This document shows, one piece after another, positions 18,490 through 27,423 of a stretch of 44,853 nt of DNA (positions within the stretch are counted from its first letter, which is position 1; each line of letters starts with the position of its first letter). The position numbers and the translations under genes are program-made. The DNA is from Methylocystaceae bacterium (GTDB taxonomy: Bacteria; Pseudomonadota; Alphaproteobacteria; Rhizobiales; Beijerinckiaceae): contig WSXZ01000068.1 of the NCBI GenBank assembly GCA_009773555.1, positions 1-44,853 on the forward strand, read 5' to 3'. Below the pieces are notes generated by a model. It searched no databases and was not told the DNA's origin. It saw only the letters and a list, made by a program, of their open reading frames with translations.

Positions 18490-18769
18490 GACAGGTGAGT
18501 GGAAAGCGGCGCGATTTCTGGCTGAGCCGAACGACGCGCGCCTTGATCACCACGCCGCGAGACCCTGAACTCAGACCGCGCAGCGCATCGAGGCTCGCGG
18601 CGCGACCGCGCCCGAAGGCGCCGCGACTGCTTCCGCGTGCGCGCGAGCGATGCAAGCCGCCGGCCTTCTGCGTCGCCGCAAGCACGCGCGCAACGAAGCT
18701 CTTCCCTTTGATCGGCGTCTTCGATCGGATGCGGCCGGGACGAATGTTGATTTCGTCGTCACGAGACAT
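18386..18769 (-). pseudogene. Relaxase (DUF3363/VirD2-like mobilization protein) N-terminal fragment
   Basis: Starting at ATG 18,769 the minus strand gives MSRDDEINIRPGRIR, a basic KGKSFVARVLAATQKAG stretch, FGRGRAASLDAL and VVIKARVVRL. After a frameshift near 18,500 it continues LSTHLSYLRRDGVTRDG, with GRMFDAAVDEDDARVFAERC. This is the N-terminal part of the relaxase/DUF3363 proteins of alphaproteobacterial conjugative or mobilizable elements. The catalytic HHFRF-type His motif that should follow is gone at about 18,386, where the SDR gene's end lies on the other strand. The fragment shows that a transmissible element once sat here. Confidence 0.8.
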
Positions 18770-18789
18770 GGCAGGAGTCCGACGAGGTG

Positions 18790-19630
18790 AAATTTGATGA
18801 GCCTGTACAACAGTTTGTCGAAAGCGAGAGGCTGCGCCTCGAATGCGCAGCCTGTGCGAACATGTTGACGAGCAACACCAAAACGACCGCCCGAGAAAGC
18901 CGCAGGTGTCGCTTTTATCTTGCCCTCCTTCGGTCGCTTGTGCTCCCTCAGCGCGTTCTTCACACAAAGGTGCAAAGAAGTGCTCAAACGCGCGACATAA
19001 TGCGAAAGAGGTTATTTTGCATTCTCCGGCGTGGCGCGCGCAACGATGATGCCGCGAAGTTGCGTTGGAACGACGGCGGACGAGCGTCCGAGAGCGCCGT
19101 CCGAATGCGTTTCAAGTGCGAAACGTTTGTCGTCTAGCGACACCGGAAAAAGCGCGTTCGGAGTCGCTTTTAGGATCCTTTCCGACTGTTTCGGCGCGTC
19201 ACAGCTGTCATTTTGAGCGCGGGCGCCGCAACAAAAATCGGCGCGCAAAATGCGCTTAACGAGACATGCATTTCTGCGATCGTACCACTGGCCGCGTCGA
19301 GTGCCGGCGCCATCCTTGCGACGTAGTCCGTCGTCTCCGCCGCGCCTCTGTCGAAACGGAATTGGCGTCGCCGCCGCTTTCAGCGCGCATGATGGCGCGC
19401 AACCAGGAAACTGGAACATGGAAGCGTCGAGACGCCTCCTGAATAGCGTTCGCGATGATGTTCTCTGGCGATCAAGTGACCGCCGCCGTGCGAATGCCGA
19501 GCGCTTGAGAATGCGCCGGCGTCATCGAGGACGCACACAAGAGAGCACCAAGAGCGAGCTTTGTGGCCGCCAATAGGCGACGCTCGGCGCGGGCGCCACG
19601 CCGCCGAGCAACGAGCCGTCGAGACGCCAT
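18790..19630. other. Island DNA without an assignable gene
   Basis: A minus-strand frame ending at 19,012 has a protein-like end (LFPVSLDDKRFALETHSD, then VPTQLRGIIVARATPENAK), but it has no clear start and no family I know. It may be the tail of a lost gene. The rest looks like degraded mobile-element DNA between the relaxase and recombinase remnants. Confidence 0.4.
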
Positions 19631-19639
19631 GTGGTCAGA

Positions 19640-20045
19640 CTATGAAGCGGAACGTGTTCCGGTCGAGGTCCTGGGACCCAGGATGAAGGAGGCTCAGGCG
19701 CAAAAAATGGAATTGTTGGCGGAGATGGAAGCGCAACCGGAACCGGAAAAAATCGTCGGCCTGCACCCGGCCGCGCTTCGGCATTACGAGAGGCTGATTG
19801 GACAGTTAAACGATGTTTTCGGCCGAGGGGTTACCCCCGACAATGCGGAGGCGGCGGAGAAAATCCGTGAACTAGTCGCGAAAGCAGTCGTCGTAACCTC
19901 AGGCGACGGCTTTGCCATCCAGCTTCAGGGACGCCTTGCTCTGCTTATGGATGCGCCGAACGTTTACCCCAATATGCGGATCGCCGCGTCGGGGGGATCG
20001 GTGGTAGCGGAGGAGGGACTCGAACCCCCGACACAAGGATTATGA
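19640..20045 (+). pseudogene. Serine recombinase C-terminal fragment reading into tRNA-Met
   Basis: The open frame carries the C-terminal helical region of a large serine recombinase: a coiled segment (VEVLGPRMKEAQAQKMELL), then LHPAALRHYERLIGQL, an AAEKIRELVAKAVVVTSGDG strand-helix and QLQGRLALLM. The last residues (VVAEEGLEPPTQGL) are translated from the 3' end of the tRNA-Met gene, as is usual for recombinases of elements that integrate there. The catalytic N-terminal domain and zinc ribbon are missing; upstream sequence in the frame is Arg-rich and unrelated. The gene end and tRNA together mark an attachment site and place the former element to the left. Confidence 0.8.
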
Positions 20046-20078
20046 TTCCTCTGCTCTAGCCGACTGAGCTACTCCGCC
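20002..20078 (-). tRNA. tRNA-Met (anticodon CAT)
   Basis: A 77-nt cloverleaf on the minus strand: acceptor GGCGGAG pairs with CTCCGCT, the D arm contains AGTCGGCTAGAGC, the anticodon stem closes the loop ATCATAA (anticodon CAT), the T arm is GGGGGTTCGAGTCCCTC, and CCA is encoded. Base pairs and length match elongator tRNA-Met of Alphaproteobacteria. Its 3' end faces the decayed island to the left and overlaps the recombinase reading frame, so it served as an integration site and remains intact. Confidence 0.95.
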
Positions 20079-20330
20079 CCGAGCCGCTTAAGCGGTCTGG
20101 GATATAGGTCGGCGTCCCCGCGCAAGTCAAGGCTGCGAATCCGCCGCGCGGCAGGGGCTGCGTCGCCGCGGTTGAGCCTCCGCAGCGGCGGCCTCCCCCG
20201 CGCAGGTCACGGAGCGGGAGCCTTTCCTTTGCCCGCGCGCCGTGCGACAAGCCGGCGGAGCCCCCGCGGTCGGCCGGCCCGCCGCAGGCCGCCCAGTTCG
20301 CCTTGCTCGTAGGGTCCGGGTCGCGCGCCC

Positions 20331-21206
20331 ATGTCGGTCAGACATCCGATCATCTCCATCACCGGCTCGTCCGGCGCCGGCACCAGTTCGGTCAAGGCGA
20401 CGTTCGAGCAGATTTTCCGCCGCGAGCGCATCGAGGTCGCCTATGTCGAGGGCGACAGCTTCCATCGCTACGATCGCGGGGAGATGAAGGCGAAGCTCAC
20501 CGAGGCGCATGCGGTGGGGAACCAAAATTTCAGCCATTTCGGCCCTCACGCCAATCTACTGCCGGAACTCGAGACGCTCTTTCGCGAATACGGCGAGACG
20601 GGCTCCGGCCGCTACCGCCATTACGCCCATGACGAAAACGAGGCGGCGCGGCTCGGCGTGCCGCCTGGAACGTTTACCGATTGGGAAGAACTGCCGGCCG
20701 ACACCGACGTTCTGTTCTATGAAGGGCTGCACGGCGCGGTCGTCACCGACGACGTCAATGTCGCGCGCTACGCGGATCTCAAGATCGGCGTCGTGCCGGT
20801 CATCAATCTCGAATGGACGCAGAAGCTGCATCGCGATCGGCATTCGCGCGGTTATACGACCGAGGCCGTCACCGAGACGATTCTGCGCCGCATGCATGAC
20901 TACGTGCATTATATCTGTCCCCAGTTCTCGGAAACCGACATAAATTTTCAGCGCGCGCCGACGGTCGACACCTCCAATCCCTTCGTGGCCCGGTCGATTC
21001 CGACGCCCGACGAATCGATCGTCGTCATTCGCTTTCGCGATCCGCGAGGGGTGGACTTCCCCTATCTTGTGTCGATGATCGCGGGAAGCTGGATGTCGCG
21101 CGCCAATTCCATCGTCATTCCAGGCAATAAGCTTGATCTCGCGATGCAGCTGATCCTTACTCCGAGGATCCTCGAACTGGTCAGACGCAGGAAAGGCGTG
21201 ACGTGA
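20331..21206 (+). CDS. cbbP: Phosphoribulokinase
   Basis: The 291-residue protein is of the bacterial (proteobacterial octameric) phosphoribulokinase type, which uses ATP to turn ribulose 5-phosphate into ribulose 1,5-bisphosphate. The P-loop is GSSGAGTS (about 12-19), followed by [21 protein letters not shown] (Walker-B-like region with catalytic acid), and the conserved [14 protein letters not shown] substrate-binding segment. The length is normal. The stop overlaps the transketolase GTG (GTGA), so the genes are translationally coupled. There is no RuBisCO gene in this window, and only 250 GC-rich bases separate it from tRNA-Met. Confidence 0.95.
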   Translation: MSVRHPIISITGSSGAGTSSVKATFEQIFRRERIEVAYVEGDSFHRYDRGEMKAKLTEAHAVGNQNFSHFGPHANLLPELETLFREYGETGSGRYRHYAHDENEAARLGVPPGTFTDWEELPADTDVLFYEGLHGAVVTDDVNVARYADLKIGVVPVINLEWTQKLHRDRHSRGYTTEAVTETILRRMHDYVHYICPQFSETDINFQRAPTVDTSNPFVARSIPTPDESIVVIRFRDPRGVDFPYLVSMIAGSWMSRANSIVIPGNKLDLAMQLILTPRILELVRRRKGVT

Positions 21207-23221
21207 ACGACACTATATTGACGGCGGCCAAGGAAATTTCGACGGCGGACGCAAAATCCGATCCGACGCGCTACGCCAACGCCATTCGCGCCTTGGCGAT
21301 GGACGCGGTCGAAAAGGCGAAATCCGGCCATCCCGGCATGCCGATGGGCATGGCCGACGTCGCGACCGTGCTGTTCCAGCGCTTCATGAAGTTTGACGCC
21401 GCTCGGCCGGACTGGCCGGACCGCGACCGTTTCGTGCTGTCGGCCGGCCACGGGTCGATGCTGCTTTACGCGCTGCTCTACCTGCTCGGCTATCCGGGCA
21501 TGGGCCGCAAGGAGCTCGAAAATTTCCGCCAACTCGGTTCGCCGACGGCGGGCCATCCCGAATATGGTCACGCCGCCGGCATCGAGACGACCACCGGTCC
21601 CCTCGGCCAGGGGCTCGCGACCGCGGTCGGCATGGCGATCGCCGAGCGCCTCTCGGCGGCGCGCTTCGGCGACGATCTCGTCGATCATTTCACCTATGTG
21701 ATCGCGGGCGACGGCTGCCTGATGGAAGGCGTCAGCCATGAGGCGATCGACCTCGCCGGGCATCTGAAGCTCTCGAAGCTCATCCTCTTCTGGGACGACA
21801 ATTCGATCTCCATCGACGGGCCGACGAGCCTTGCGACCTCGATGGACCAGATCGCACGTTTCGCCGCCGCCGGCTGGCATGTCGCCCATGTCGACGGCCA
21901 CGATCCCGAGGCGGTTGCGCAGGCGGTCGCCGCGGCGCAGGCCGATCCCCGGCCTTCGCTCATCGGCTGCCGCACGCTGATCGGCTATGGCGCGCCGACC
22001 AAGCAGGGCAAGGAAAGCTGCCACGGATCGCCGCTCGGCGCGGCGGAGATCGACGGGGCGCGAGAGGCGCTCTCCTGGCCGCATGCGCCCTTCGAATTGC
22101 CCGACGACGTGCTGGAGGCCTGGCGCGCGGCGGGACGGCGCGGCGCAAAGGCGCGCGAAGCCTGGGAGGCGCGATGCGCCGCGTCGCCCAAAGGCGCCGC
22201 CTTCGACGCCTTCATGAAAGCCGACGTCGCGGCGGAAATCGCCAAGCCGCTCGCCGAGTTCCGCGCCACGCTCGCCGCCGAAAAGCCGAAAATCGCCACA
22301 CGCAAATCTTCGGAAATGGCGCTCGGCGTCATCAACGCCGCGACGCAGGCGACGATCGGCGGCTCGGCCGACCTGACGCATTCGAACTTCACCATCACCA
22401 AGGGCATGGGCGAGGTCGCGCCGGACGATTTTTCCGGCCGCTACATCCACTACGGCGTGCGCGAATTCGGCATGGCGGCGGCGATGAATGGGATCGCGCT
22501 ACATGGCGGCTTCGCGCCCTATGGCGGCACCTTTCTGGTGTTCTCCGATTACGCCCGCGGCGCGATCCGCCTCTCGGCGCTCATGGGCCTGCGCGTCATC
22601 TATGTGCTCACCCATGATTCGATCGGCCTTGGCGAGGACGGGCCGACGCATCAGCCGGTCGAACATCTGGCGGCGTTGCGCGCCATGCCGAACCTCCACG
22701 TCTTCCGCCCCGCCGACGCGATCGAGACCGCCGAATGCTGGGAGCTGGCGCTGGCCAGCCGCCACACGCCGTCGGTCTTGAGCCTGTCGCGGCAAAACCT
22801 GCCGACGCTCGAGCGGCCGATTGGCGAAAACCTTTCCGCCAAGGGCGCCTATGTGCTGCGCGAAGCTGCCGGAAAGCGCGACGTGACGCTGCTCGCCACG
22901 GGATCCGAGGTTGAAATCGCCCTCGCCGCCGCCGACATTCTGGACTCGCAAGGACTGAAGGCCGCCGTGGTCTCCATGCCTTGCTGGGAGCTGTTCGAGG
23001 TTCAGTCCGAGGCCTATCGCGCCGAAGTGCTGGGCGGCGCGCCACGCGTTGCGGTCGAGGCGGCGGTTCGGCTCGGCTGGGACCGCTGGATCGGCGAGCG
23101 CGGCGCCTTCATCGGCATGAGCGGCTTTGGCGCAAGCGGGCCCGCCGGCGAGCTGTACAAGCATTTCGGCGTCACGGCGGAGGCTGTGGCTGACGCGGCG
23201 CGCACACTAGTTAAGGCGTAA
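21203..23221 (+). CDS. cbbT: Transketolase
   Basis: The 672-residue thiamine-diphosphate enzyme exchanges two-carbon units between ketose and aldose phosphates (pentose phosphate/Calvin pathways). Signatures include [10 protein letters not shown] at the N-terminus, [22 protein letters not shown], the ThDP-Mg motif GDGCLMEG...DNSISIDG, the pyrimidine-domain [20 protein letters not shown] and a C-terminal domain with GSEVEIAL. All expected catalytic His are seen in these motifs. It starts with GTG overlapping the phosphoribulokinase stop and is followed 18 bases later by aldolase. It is complete and probably functional. Confidence 0.95.
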   Translation: MNDTILTAAKEISTADAKSDPTRYANAIRALAMDAVEKAKSGHPGMPMGMADVATVLFQRFMKFDAARPDWPDRDRFVLSAGHGSMLLYALLYLLGYPGMGRKELENFRQLGSPTAGHPEYGHAAGIETTTGPLGQGLATAVGMAIAERLSAARFGDDLVDHFTYVIAGDGCLMEGVSHEAIDLAGHLKLSKLILFWDDNSISIDGPTSLATSMDQIARFAAAGWHVAHVDGHDPEAVAQAVAAAQADPRPSLIGCRTLIGYGAPTKQGKESCHGSPLGAAEIDGAREALSWPHAPFELPDDVLEAWRAAGRRGAKAREAWEARCAASPKGAAFDAFMKADVAAEIAKPLAEFRATLAAEKPKIATRKSSEMALGVINAATQATIGGSADLTHSNFTITKGMGEVAPDDFSGRYIHYGVREFGMAAAMNGIALHGGFAPYGGTFLVFSDYARGAIRLSALMGLRVIYVLTHDSIGLGEDGPTHQPVEHLAALRAMPNLHVFRPADAIETAECWELALASRHTPSVLSLSRQNLPTLERPIGENLSAKGAYVLREAAGKRDVTLLATGSEVEIALAAADILDSQGLKAAVVSMPCWELFEVQSEAYRAEVLGGAPRVAVEAAVRLGWDRWIGERGAFIGMSGFGASGPAGELYKHFGVTAEAVADAARTLVKA

Positions 23222-23239
23222 GACATAGCGGAGGCGACA

Positions 23240-24322
23240 ATGGCTCTGATCACCCTGCGGCAACTGCTCGATCACGCCGCCGAGCACGACTACGGCGTTC
23301 CGGCGTTCAATATCAATAATATGGAGCAGGGCCTCGCCGTCATGGAGGCGGCGGCGGCGGTCGACGCGCCGGTCATCATCCAGGCCTCGCGCGGCGCGCG
23401 CAGCTACGCCAACGACATCATGCTCGCCAAGATGATCGAGGCGCTCGCCGCGATCTGGCCGGACATTCCGCTCGTCATGCATCTCGACCACGGCAACGCC
23501 GAAGCGACCTGCGCCACCGCCATCCGATTCGGCTTCACCTCGGTGATGATGGACGGTTCGCTGAAGGCCGACGGCAAAACTCCCGCCGATTACGATTACA
23601 ATGTCCGCGTCACGCGCAATGTCGTCGACATGGCGCATTGGGTCGGCGCCTCCGTCGAAGGCGAGCTTGGCGTGCTCGGTTCGCTCGAGAGCGGCATGGG
23701 CGAGAAGGAAGACGGCCACGGCGCCGAGGGCAAGCTTTCGCACGACCAGTTGCTGACCGATCCGGCGCAGGCCGAGGATTTCGTCGCCCGCACCAAGGTC
23801 GACGCGCTGGCGATCGCCATGGGCACGTCGCACGGCGCCTACAAATTCTCGCGCAAGCCGGACGGCGCCATCCTGGCGATGAAGGTCGTCGAGGAAATCC
23901 ATCGCCGCCTGCCGAGCACGCATCTCGTGATGCACGGCTCGTCGTCGGTGCCGCAGGACTTGCAGGACGCCTTCAACGCCGCCGGCGGCGAGATGCCGCA
24001 GACCTGGGGCGTGCCGGTCGCCGAGATTCAGCGCGGCATCAAATATGGCGTACGCAAGATCAACATCGACACCGACAACCGCATCGCCATGACCGCGGCG
24101 ATCCGCGACGTTCTCGGCAAGAACAAGGGCGAGTTCGATCCGCGCAAATATTTGAAGCCCGCGATGGAGGCGATGCGCGCCGTCTGCAAGCAGCGCTACG
24201 AGGAGTTCGGCACGGCCGGCCAGGCCTCGAAGATCAAGCCGATTCCGCTCTCCGAAATGGCCAAGCGCTACGCCAGCGGCGCGCTCGATCCGCAGTTCGC
24301 CGGCAAGAAGGCGGCCGAGTAG
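23240..24322 (+). CDS. cbbA: Class II fructose-bisphosphate aldolase (Calvin-cycle subtype)
   Basis: The 360-residue zinc aldolase joins dihydroxyacetone phosphate with glyceraldehyde 3-phosphate, or with erythrose 4-phosphate to sedoheptulose bisphosphate. It has [13 protein letters not shown], the first zinc motif [31 protein letters not shown] (zinc His) and MHGSSSVP (zinc His). The extended C-terminus with [10 protein letters not shown] is typical of the CbbA/Fba type of proteobacteria. GGAGG lies a few bases before the ATG. It lies 18 bases after transketolase and 4 bases before the epimerase, inside one operon. Confidence 0.95.
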   Translation: MALITLRQLLDHAAEHDYGVPAFNINNMEQGLAVMEAAAAVDAPVIIQASRGARSYANDIMLAKMIEALAAIWPDIPLVMHLDHGNAEATCATAIRFGFTSVMMDGSLKADGKTPADYDYNVRVTRNVVDMAHWVGASVEGELGVLGSLESGMGEKEDGHGAEGKLSHDQLLTDPAQAEDFVARTKVDALAIAMGTSHGAYKFSRKPDGAILAMKVVEEIHRRLPSTHLVMHGSSSVPQDLQDAFNAAGGEMPQTWGVPVAEIQRGIKYGVRKINIDTDNRIAMTAAIRDVLGKNKGEFDPRKYLKPAMEAMRAVCKQRYEEFGTAGQASKIKPIPLSEMAKRYASGALDPQFAGKKAAE

Positions 24323-24326
24323 CGTC

Positions 24327-24968
24327 ATGACCGGCGTCGTCATCGCGCCCTCGATTCTCTCGGCCGACTTCGCGCGGCTGGGAGAGGAGACGCGCGCGAT
24401 GGCCGACGCCGGCGCCGACTGGATCCACCTCGACGTCATGGACGGGCATTTCGTGCCCAACATCACCTTCGGGCCTGGCGTCGTCGCGGCGCTGCGGCCG
24501 GTGACGACCCTCACGCTCGACGTGCATCTGATGATTTCGCCGGTCGACCCCTATATCGCCGCTTTCGCGGAAAGTGGCGCCGACGTCATCACCGTCCACG
24601 CCGAGAACGGGCCGCATCTCCACCGCTCGCTGCAGGCGATCCGCGCGCTCGGCAAGAAGGCGGGCGTGTCGCTCAATCCGGCGACGCATGAGAGCGCGCT
24701 GCAATATGTGCTGGACGATATCGATCTCATCCTGGTGATGAGCGTCAATCCCAAAATCCGCGCCATCCGCGAGATGATCGGACGGCGCGCGATCCGGCTC
24801 GAGGTCGACGGCGGCGTGACGCCGCTGACGGCGCCGCAGATCGTCGAATCCGGCGCGGATGTTCTCGTCGCCGGCTCTGCCGCTTTCCGGGGCGGGCAGC
24901 TCTGCTATGCCGACAATATTGCGGCGCTGCGGCGCGCCGCGGCGAGCGCTGGCGCGATCGTCGTGTGA
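24327..24968 (+). CDS. rpe: Ribulose-phosphate 3-epimerase
   Basis: The 213-residue TIM barrel interconverts ribulose 5-phosphate and xylulose 5-phosphate. The metal and catalytic motifs are present: [47 protein letters not shown] and the phosphate-binding EVDGGV with VLVAGSAAF. The length is slightly short of the usual 220-230, with a normal end. The ATG follows the aldolase stop after only 4 bases. In a cbb operon this gene is often named cbbE; the P-T-A-E order here matches that of known Calvin operons. Confidence 0.95.
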   Translation: MTGVVIAPSILSADFARLGEETRAMADAGADWIHLDVMDGHFVPNITFGPGVVAALRPVTTLTLDVHLMISPVDPYIAAFAESGADVITVHAENGPHLHRSLQAIRALGKKAGVSLNPATHESALQYVLDDIDLILVMSVNPKIRAIREMIGRRAIRLEVDGGVTPLTAPQIVESGADVLVAGSAAFRGGQLCYADNIAALRRAAASAGAIVV

Positions 24969-24997
24969 GCGAATTTTTCGTCGGAACCACGCCCGTC

Positions 24998-25094
24998 ATT
25001 CCCGACGCGCGAAGCGCGATCGGGAATCTAGAGCAAAACCAGCGCTCATGAATCGGCTCCGGATTCCCGGTCAGGCCTTTGGCCGGCCGGGAAT
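24998..25094. repeat. Palindromic intergenic element (two linked hairpins)
   Basis: Two hairpins share the same arm motif. ATTCCCGA at 24,998-25,005 pairs with TCGGGAAT at 25,020-25,027, and ATTCCCGG at 25,063-25,070 pairs with CCGGGAAT at 25,087-25,094. They are joined by an AGAGCAAAACCAG-type spacer. This layout is the familiar palindromic mosaic element scattered between genes in Hyphomicrobiales. It follows the cbb operon and may also act as an mRNA 3' structure. Confidence 0.7.
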
Positions 25095-25199
25095 GAGGGG
25101 CCCAGCGAACGGGTCGACTGGAACGCGTGTGAGCGGCTTCGCCGCGCCGCGCGGCAGTTGATTGTCGCGGCGGGGCGCGCTATCGCCTCACCTGCGCAT

Positions 25200-25243
25200 T
25201 GGGGCGTCGCCAAGTGGTAAGGCAGCGGATTTTGATTCCGCCA
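25200..25243 (+). pseudogene. 5' half of tRNA-Gln (anticodon TTG), interrupted
   Basis: The sequence TGGGGCGTCGCCAAGTGGTA, then the A-GCGGA stem, loop TTTTGAT (anticodon TTG) and TCCGC-CAT are exactly the 5' acceptor strand, D arm and anticodon arm of a bacterial tRNA-Gln. The next bases should be the T arm and the 3' acceptor strand (CGCCCCA); instead unrelated lower-GC sequence begins at about 25,244. No T arm or matching 3' half was seen in the following 1.3 kb. Either this copy was cut by the insertion that carries the TcmP fragment, or it is a partial duplicate. Confidence 0.85.
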
Positions 25244-25378
25244 TACGGAGTGCAAATGGGATTGCTTTCTAGTCTCGCATCAGTTTCGCCAATGTGCTGA
25301 GCGTTGGCCGCGCGTTAGTCTGGTAGTGGCATTGTAAGTCGCGCTCGTTCTGTTTATGTTCTCAATATCATGAGAGGG

Positions 25379-26174
25379 TTCTGCGGGGGCCGCACGATTC
25401 TTTGAAGAGCGCACGGATCAGTCAGAAGTCAAAGCGCGCATCGTCCAGAAGTACTTTTATGCTTGGGCCAAGGTGGTCGGCTCGGCCGTCAAGATGAATG
25501 GCAAAAAGCTTGCCTACATCGATCTGTATGCTGGTCCTGGACGGTACAAAGATGGGTCGGCGTCGAGGCCGCTTTTGGTTCTTGAGAATGCGATTGAAGA
25601 CGCCGATCTTTCAAAAATGCTCGTGGCGCTCTTCAACGATGCCAATAAAGATCTCACCAACACGCTTCAGAATGAGATCGATGCTCTGCCCGGAATTGAG
25701 ACACTCACTTACAGGCCGTCCGTGATGTGCGGCGAGATTGGAGAGGATGCAGCTAAGTTCTTCAGCTCGACCCGCCTAATCCCTTCCTTCACATTCGTTG
25801 ATCCGTTTGGGTACAAGGGCCTCTCGCTGCAAATCGTGAATGGTGTGATCAAGGACTGGGGCTGTGACTGTGTATTCTTCTTCAATTACCAGCGAATCAA
25901 CGCTGGTATTTGCAATCCGATTGTCGACGTTCATATAGACGCGCTTTTTGGGAAAGAGCGAGCTGACAAGTTGCGGGAGATCTTGCCCGGCAAGACACCC
26001 CATCAAAGAGAAATTGCGATCCTTGAGGAATTGGCGCAGGCTATCAAGGCGATGGGTGGGAAATACGTTCTACCATTCAAGTTTAAAAATGCTTCGGGGA
26101 GGCGAACCTCCCACAGTCTGATTTTCGTGACGAAGCATTTCAAAGGTTATGAGATCATGAAAGATATCAGGTGA
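25379..26174 (+). pseudogene. tcmP: Three-Cys-motif partner protein TcmP, truncated at both ends
   Basis: The frame from about 25,402 reads FFEERTDQSEVKARIVQKYF, YAWAKVVGS, KLAYIDLYAGPGRYKDG, VDPFGYKGLS and FVTKHFKGYEIM, the conserved order of TcmP, a protein regularly coded beside DUF5131 (Gp37/Gp68) proteins with a three-Cys motif. No ATG, GTG or TTG precedes the conserved N-terminus in frame; an ATG at 25,369 lies one base out of frame, so a 1-base frameshift is likely. A GTG at 25,473 would lose the conserved start. The frame ends at 26,174 about where the central domain ends, and the next bases belong to DUF5131. Codon use and GC content are clearly lower than in neighbours, a sign of transfer. 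Confidence 0.8.
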
Positions 26175-26379
26175 AAGTGGCCCCGGCGCGCGTCGTATGA
26201 ATCCGGATTGGGTGCGGTCAATTCGTGATCAATGCAATCGCAATGGCGTCGCTTTCCATTTTAAACAATGGGGTGGCGTGAATAAGAAAAAGACGGGCCG
26301 TCTCCTCGACGGGAGAACATGGGATGAAATGCCGAAGCGAACAAGCGCTATAGGCGCGACGCGCGACTTGTTTGTCTGA
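26167..26379 (+). pseudogene. DUF5131 (phage Gp37/Gp68-like) C-terminal fragment
   Basis: Reading from about 26,167, one frame off the TcmP frame, gives [37 protein letters not shown] and [13 protein letters not shown]. This is the conserved C-terminal end of DUF5131 proteins, which resemble radical-SAM enzymes with a three-Cys motif. The Cys motif and most of the protein are absent. It joins the truncated tcmP with no gap, so one deletion probably removed the end of tcmP and most of this gene. Confidence 0.8.
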
Positions 26380-26412
26380 ATTCATCCTATTTAAGTCCGA
26401 GCAACGATAATT

Positions 26413-26446
26413 GAAAAGGGCACCCTCTCACTGAGTTGCCCCTTTC
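26413..26446 (-). terminator. Hairpin downstream of the nitrobindin-like gene
   Basis: Arms 26,413-26,422 and 26,437-26,446 pair (GAAAGGGGCA against TGCCCTTTTC, one G-T pair). On the minus strand the arm ends in TTTTC-AATT. It lies about 60 bases past the stop at 26,507, so it probably ends that transcript. Confidence 0.5.
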
Positions 26447-26506
26447 ATTCAGAACAGCTGCGCGCGGATGAGTCATTCGTTCTTGCAGTTCAGTTTCAAT
26501 GTAGAG

Positions 26507-27157
26507 CTAACTCACCTTGCTGTCCTTCAGCAGGCCGACGAGCGGGTTTGGCGCCGGGGGCGCGATCCGCCGCAGTGTATTTGTGTCGTGGTGGTTGAAC
26601 GCTGGCGTCTTGCCGCGCAGGGCGAGATCCGTTCGCGTCACATAGGTCCAGCTGCCATCATCGTTGAAGGCGATGTCGATTCGGTAATAGTCGGTGCGAA
26701 ACGCCTCTTCCAGGAAGGTCGTCGAGCAAATGCCGAAGCGAGTATCGCCGCGCCGCGCCTCGACGGAAATGCGCGCATCATCGGGTTTCGCCGTTCCACC
26801 CGCCAGCACGACTTGTCCGCGCGGGATCGCTATGGTCTGCATGATCAGGCCCGTGGCCGGCTCCCAGAGCCAGTACCCGACCTGGTCGTGGAAGGTGATC
26901 GCCTCCTCCGCGGTGTTGATATGGATGTGATAGCGCAAACCATAGAGGAGTTGCGGCCCGTTCGTTTGCGGGTCGATCGGATCCATCCTTATATGCTCGC
27001 GATACGCGCGTCTTTCTGGCCCATCGGCCTTGGGATTGACGTCCACGCCTTGATCGGACTGCCACACGCCGGCCAAGCGGCGTAGCGGACCCAGATTCGC
27101 CAGCGTATCGGGGGAGAACTCAGGTTCGGTAAAAATATCTTCCGGAATGCTGCACAC
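26507..27157 (-). CDS. FABP-like/nitrobindin heme-binding beta-barrel domain protein
   Basis: The 216-residue protein matches the FABP-like/DUF1794 (nitrobindin) family. LGPLRRLAGVWQSDQGVD opens the barrel, followed by ADGPERRAYREHIRMDPID, GLRYHIHI, FHDQVGYWLWEPATG and IPRGQVVLAGG. Members form a ten-stranded barrel; in nitrobindins a His near the C-terminus binds ferric heme that reacts with NO or peroxynitrite. The end here has FNHHDTNTLRR, so a candidate His is present. There is no signal peptide. The ATG at 27,157 gives MCSIPEDIF. It stands alone with its own terminator. Confidence 0.8.
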   Translation of the reverse strand: MCSIPEDIFTEPEFSPDTLANLGPLRRLAGVWQSDQGVDVNPKADGPERRAYREHIRMDPIDPQTNGPQLLYGLRYHIHINTAEEAITFHDQVGYWLWEPATGLIMQTIAIPRGQVVLAGGTAKPDDARISVEARRGDTRFGICSTTFLEEAFRTDYYRIDIAFNDDGSWTYVTRTDLALRGKTPAFNHHDTNTLRRIAPPAPNPLVGLLKDSKVS

Positions 27158-27323
27158 GTTTATGTCCCTTCTTGCTCATCTGAGCGCGTGTGATTGAGGA
27201 ACGTGTGCGGCCCGATTTCAAGCAGCAAATTTGCCCAATCTGCCGCCGACGTTCGTTGCAGCGGCTTTTGACTGAGACAGATCGTCGATGCGGATAGACG
27301 CCGGCTTGGGAGGCGCTTCGGGC

Positions 27324-27410
27324 ATGAGCCGCGCCGCATGCAAAGTGCGCCGGCGCACTGCGCGTTTCAACGAGACGCGCAATGATCCGAATGTTGCAAA
27401 GAACGCTTAG
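27324..27410 (+). CDS. Possible 28-residue small ORF ahead of a strong terminator
   Basis: An ATG at 27,324 (also an in-frame ATG at 27,288) opens a basic peptide beginning MSRAACKVRRRTARFN and ending at TAG 27,408-27,410, 13 bases before a strong terminator. GGGAGG lies about 10 bases before the inner ATG. Nothing else on this strand explains the terminator. The stretch may instead be a small RNA. No family was recognised. Confidence 0.3.
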   Translation: MSRAACKVRRRTARFNETRNDPNVAKNA

Positions 27411-27423
27411 CTTTTCGAAGTGA

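Noticed and set aside
20079-20330. CbbR operator or promoter upstream of cbbP
   Set aside because: I looked for T-N11-A type LysR sites in this GC-rich stretch and found none that I could support.
21062-22450. Long minus-strand open frame opposite transketolase
   Set aside because: A typical GC-driven antisense shadow of a strongly conserved gene; Arg/Gly/His-rich with no motif. The same holds for 23,207-24,514, 32,138-33,304, 38,156-39,253 and 43,765-44,679.
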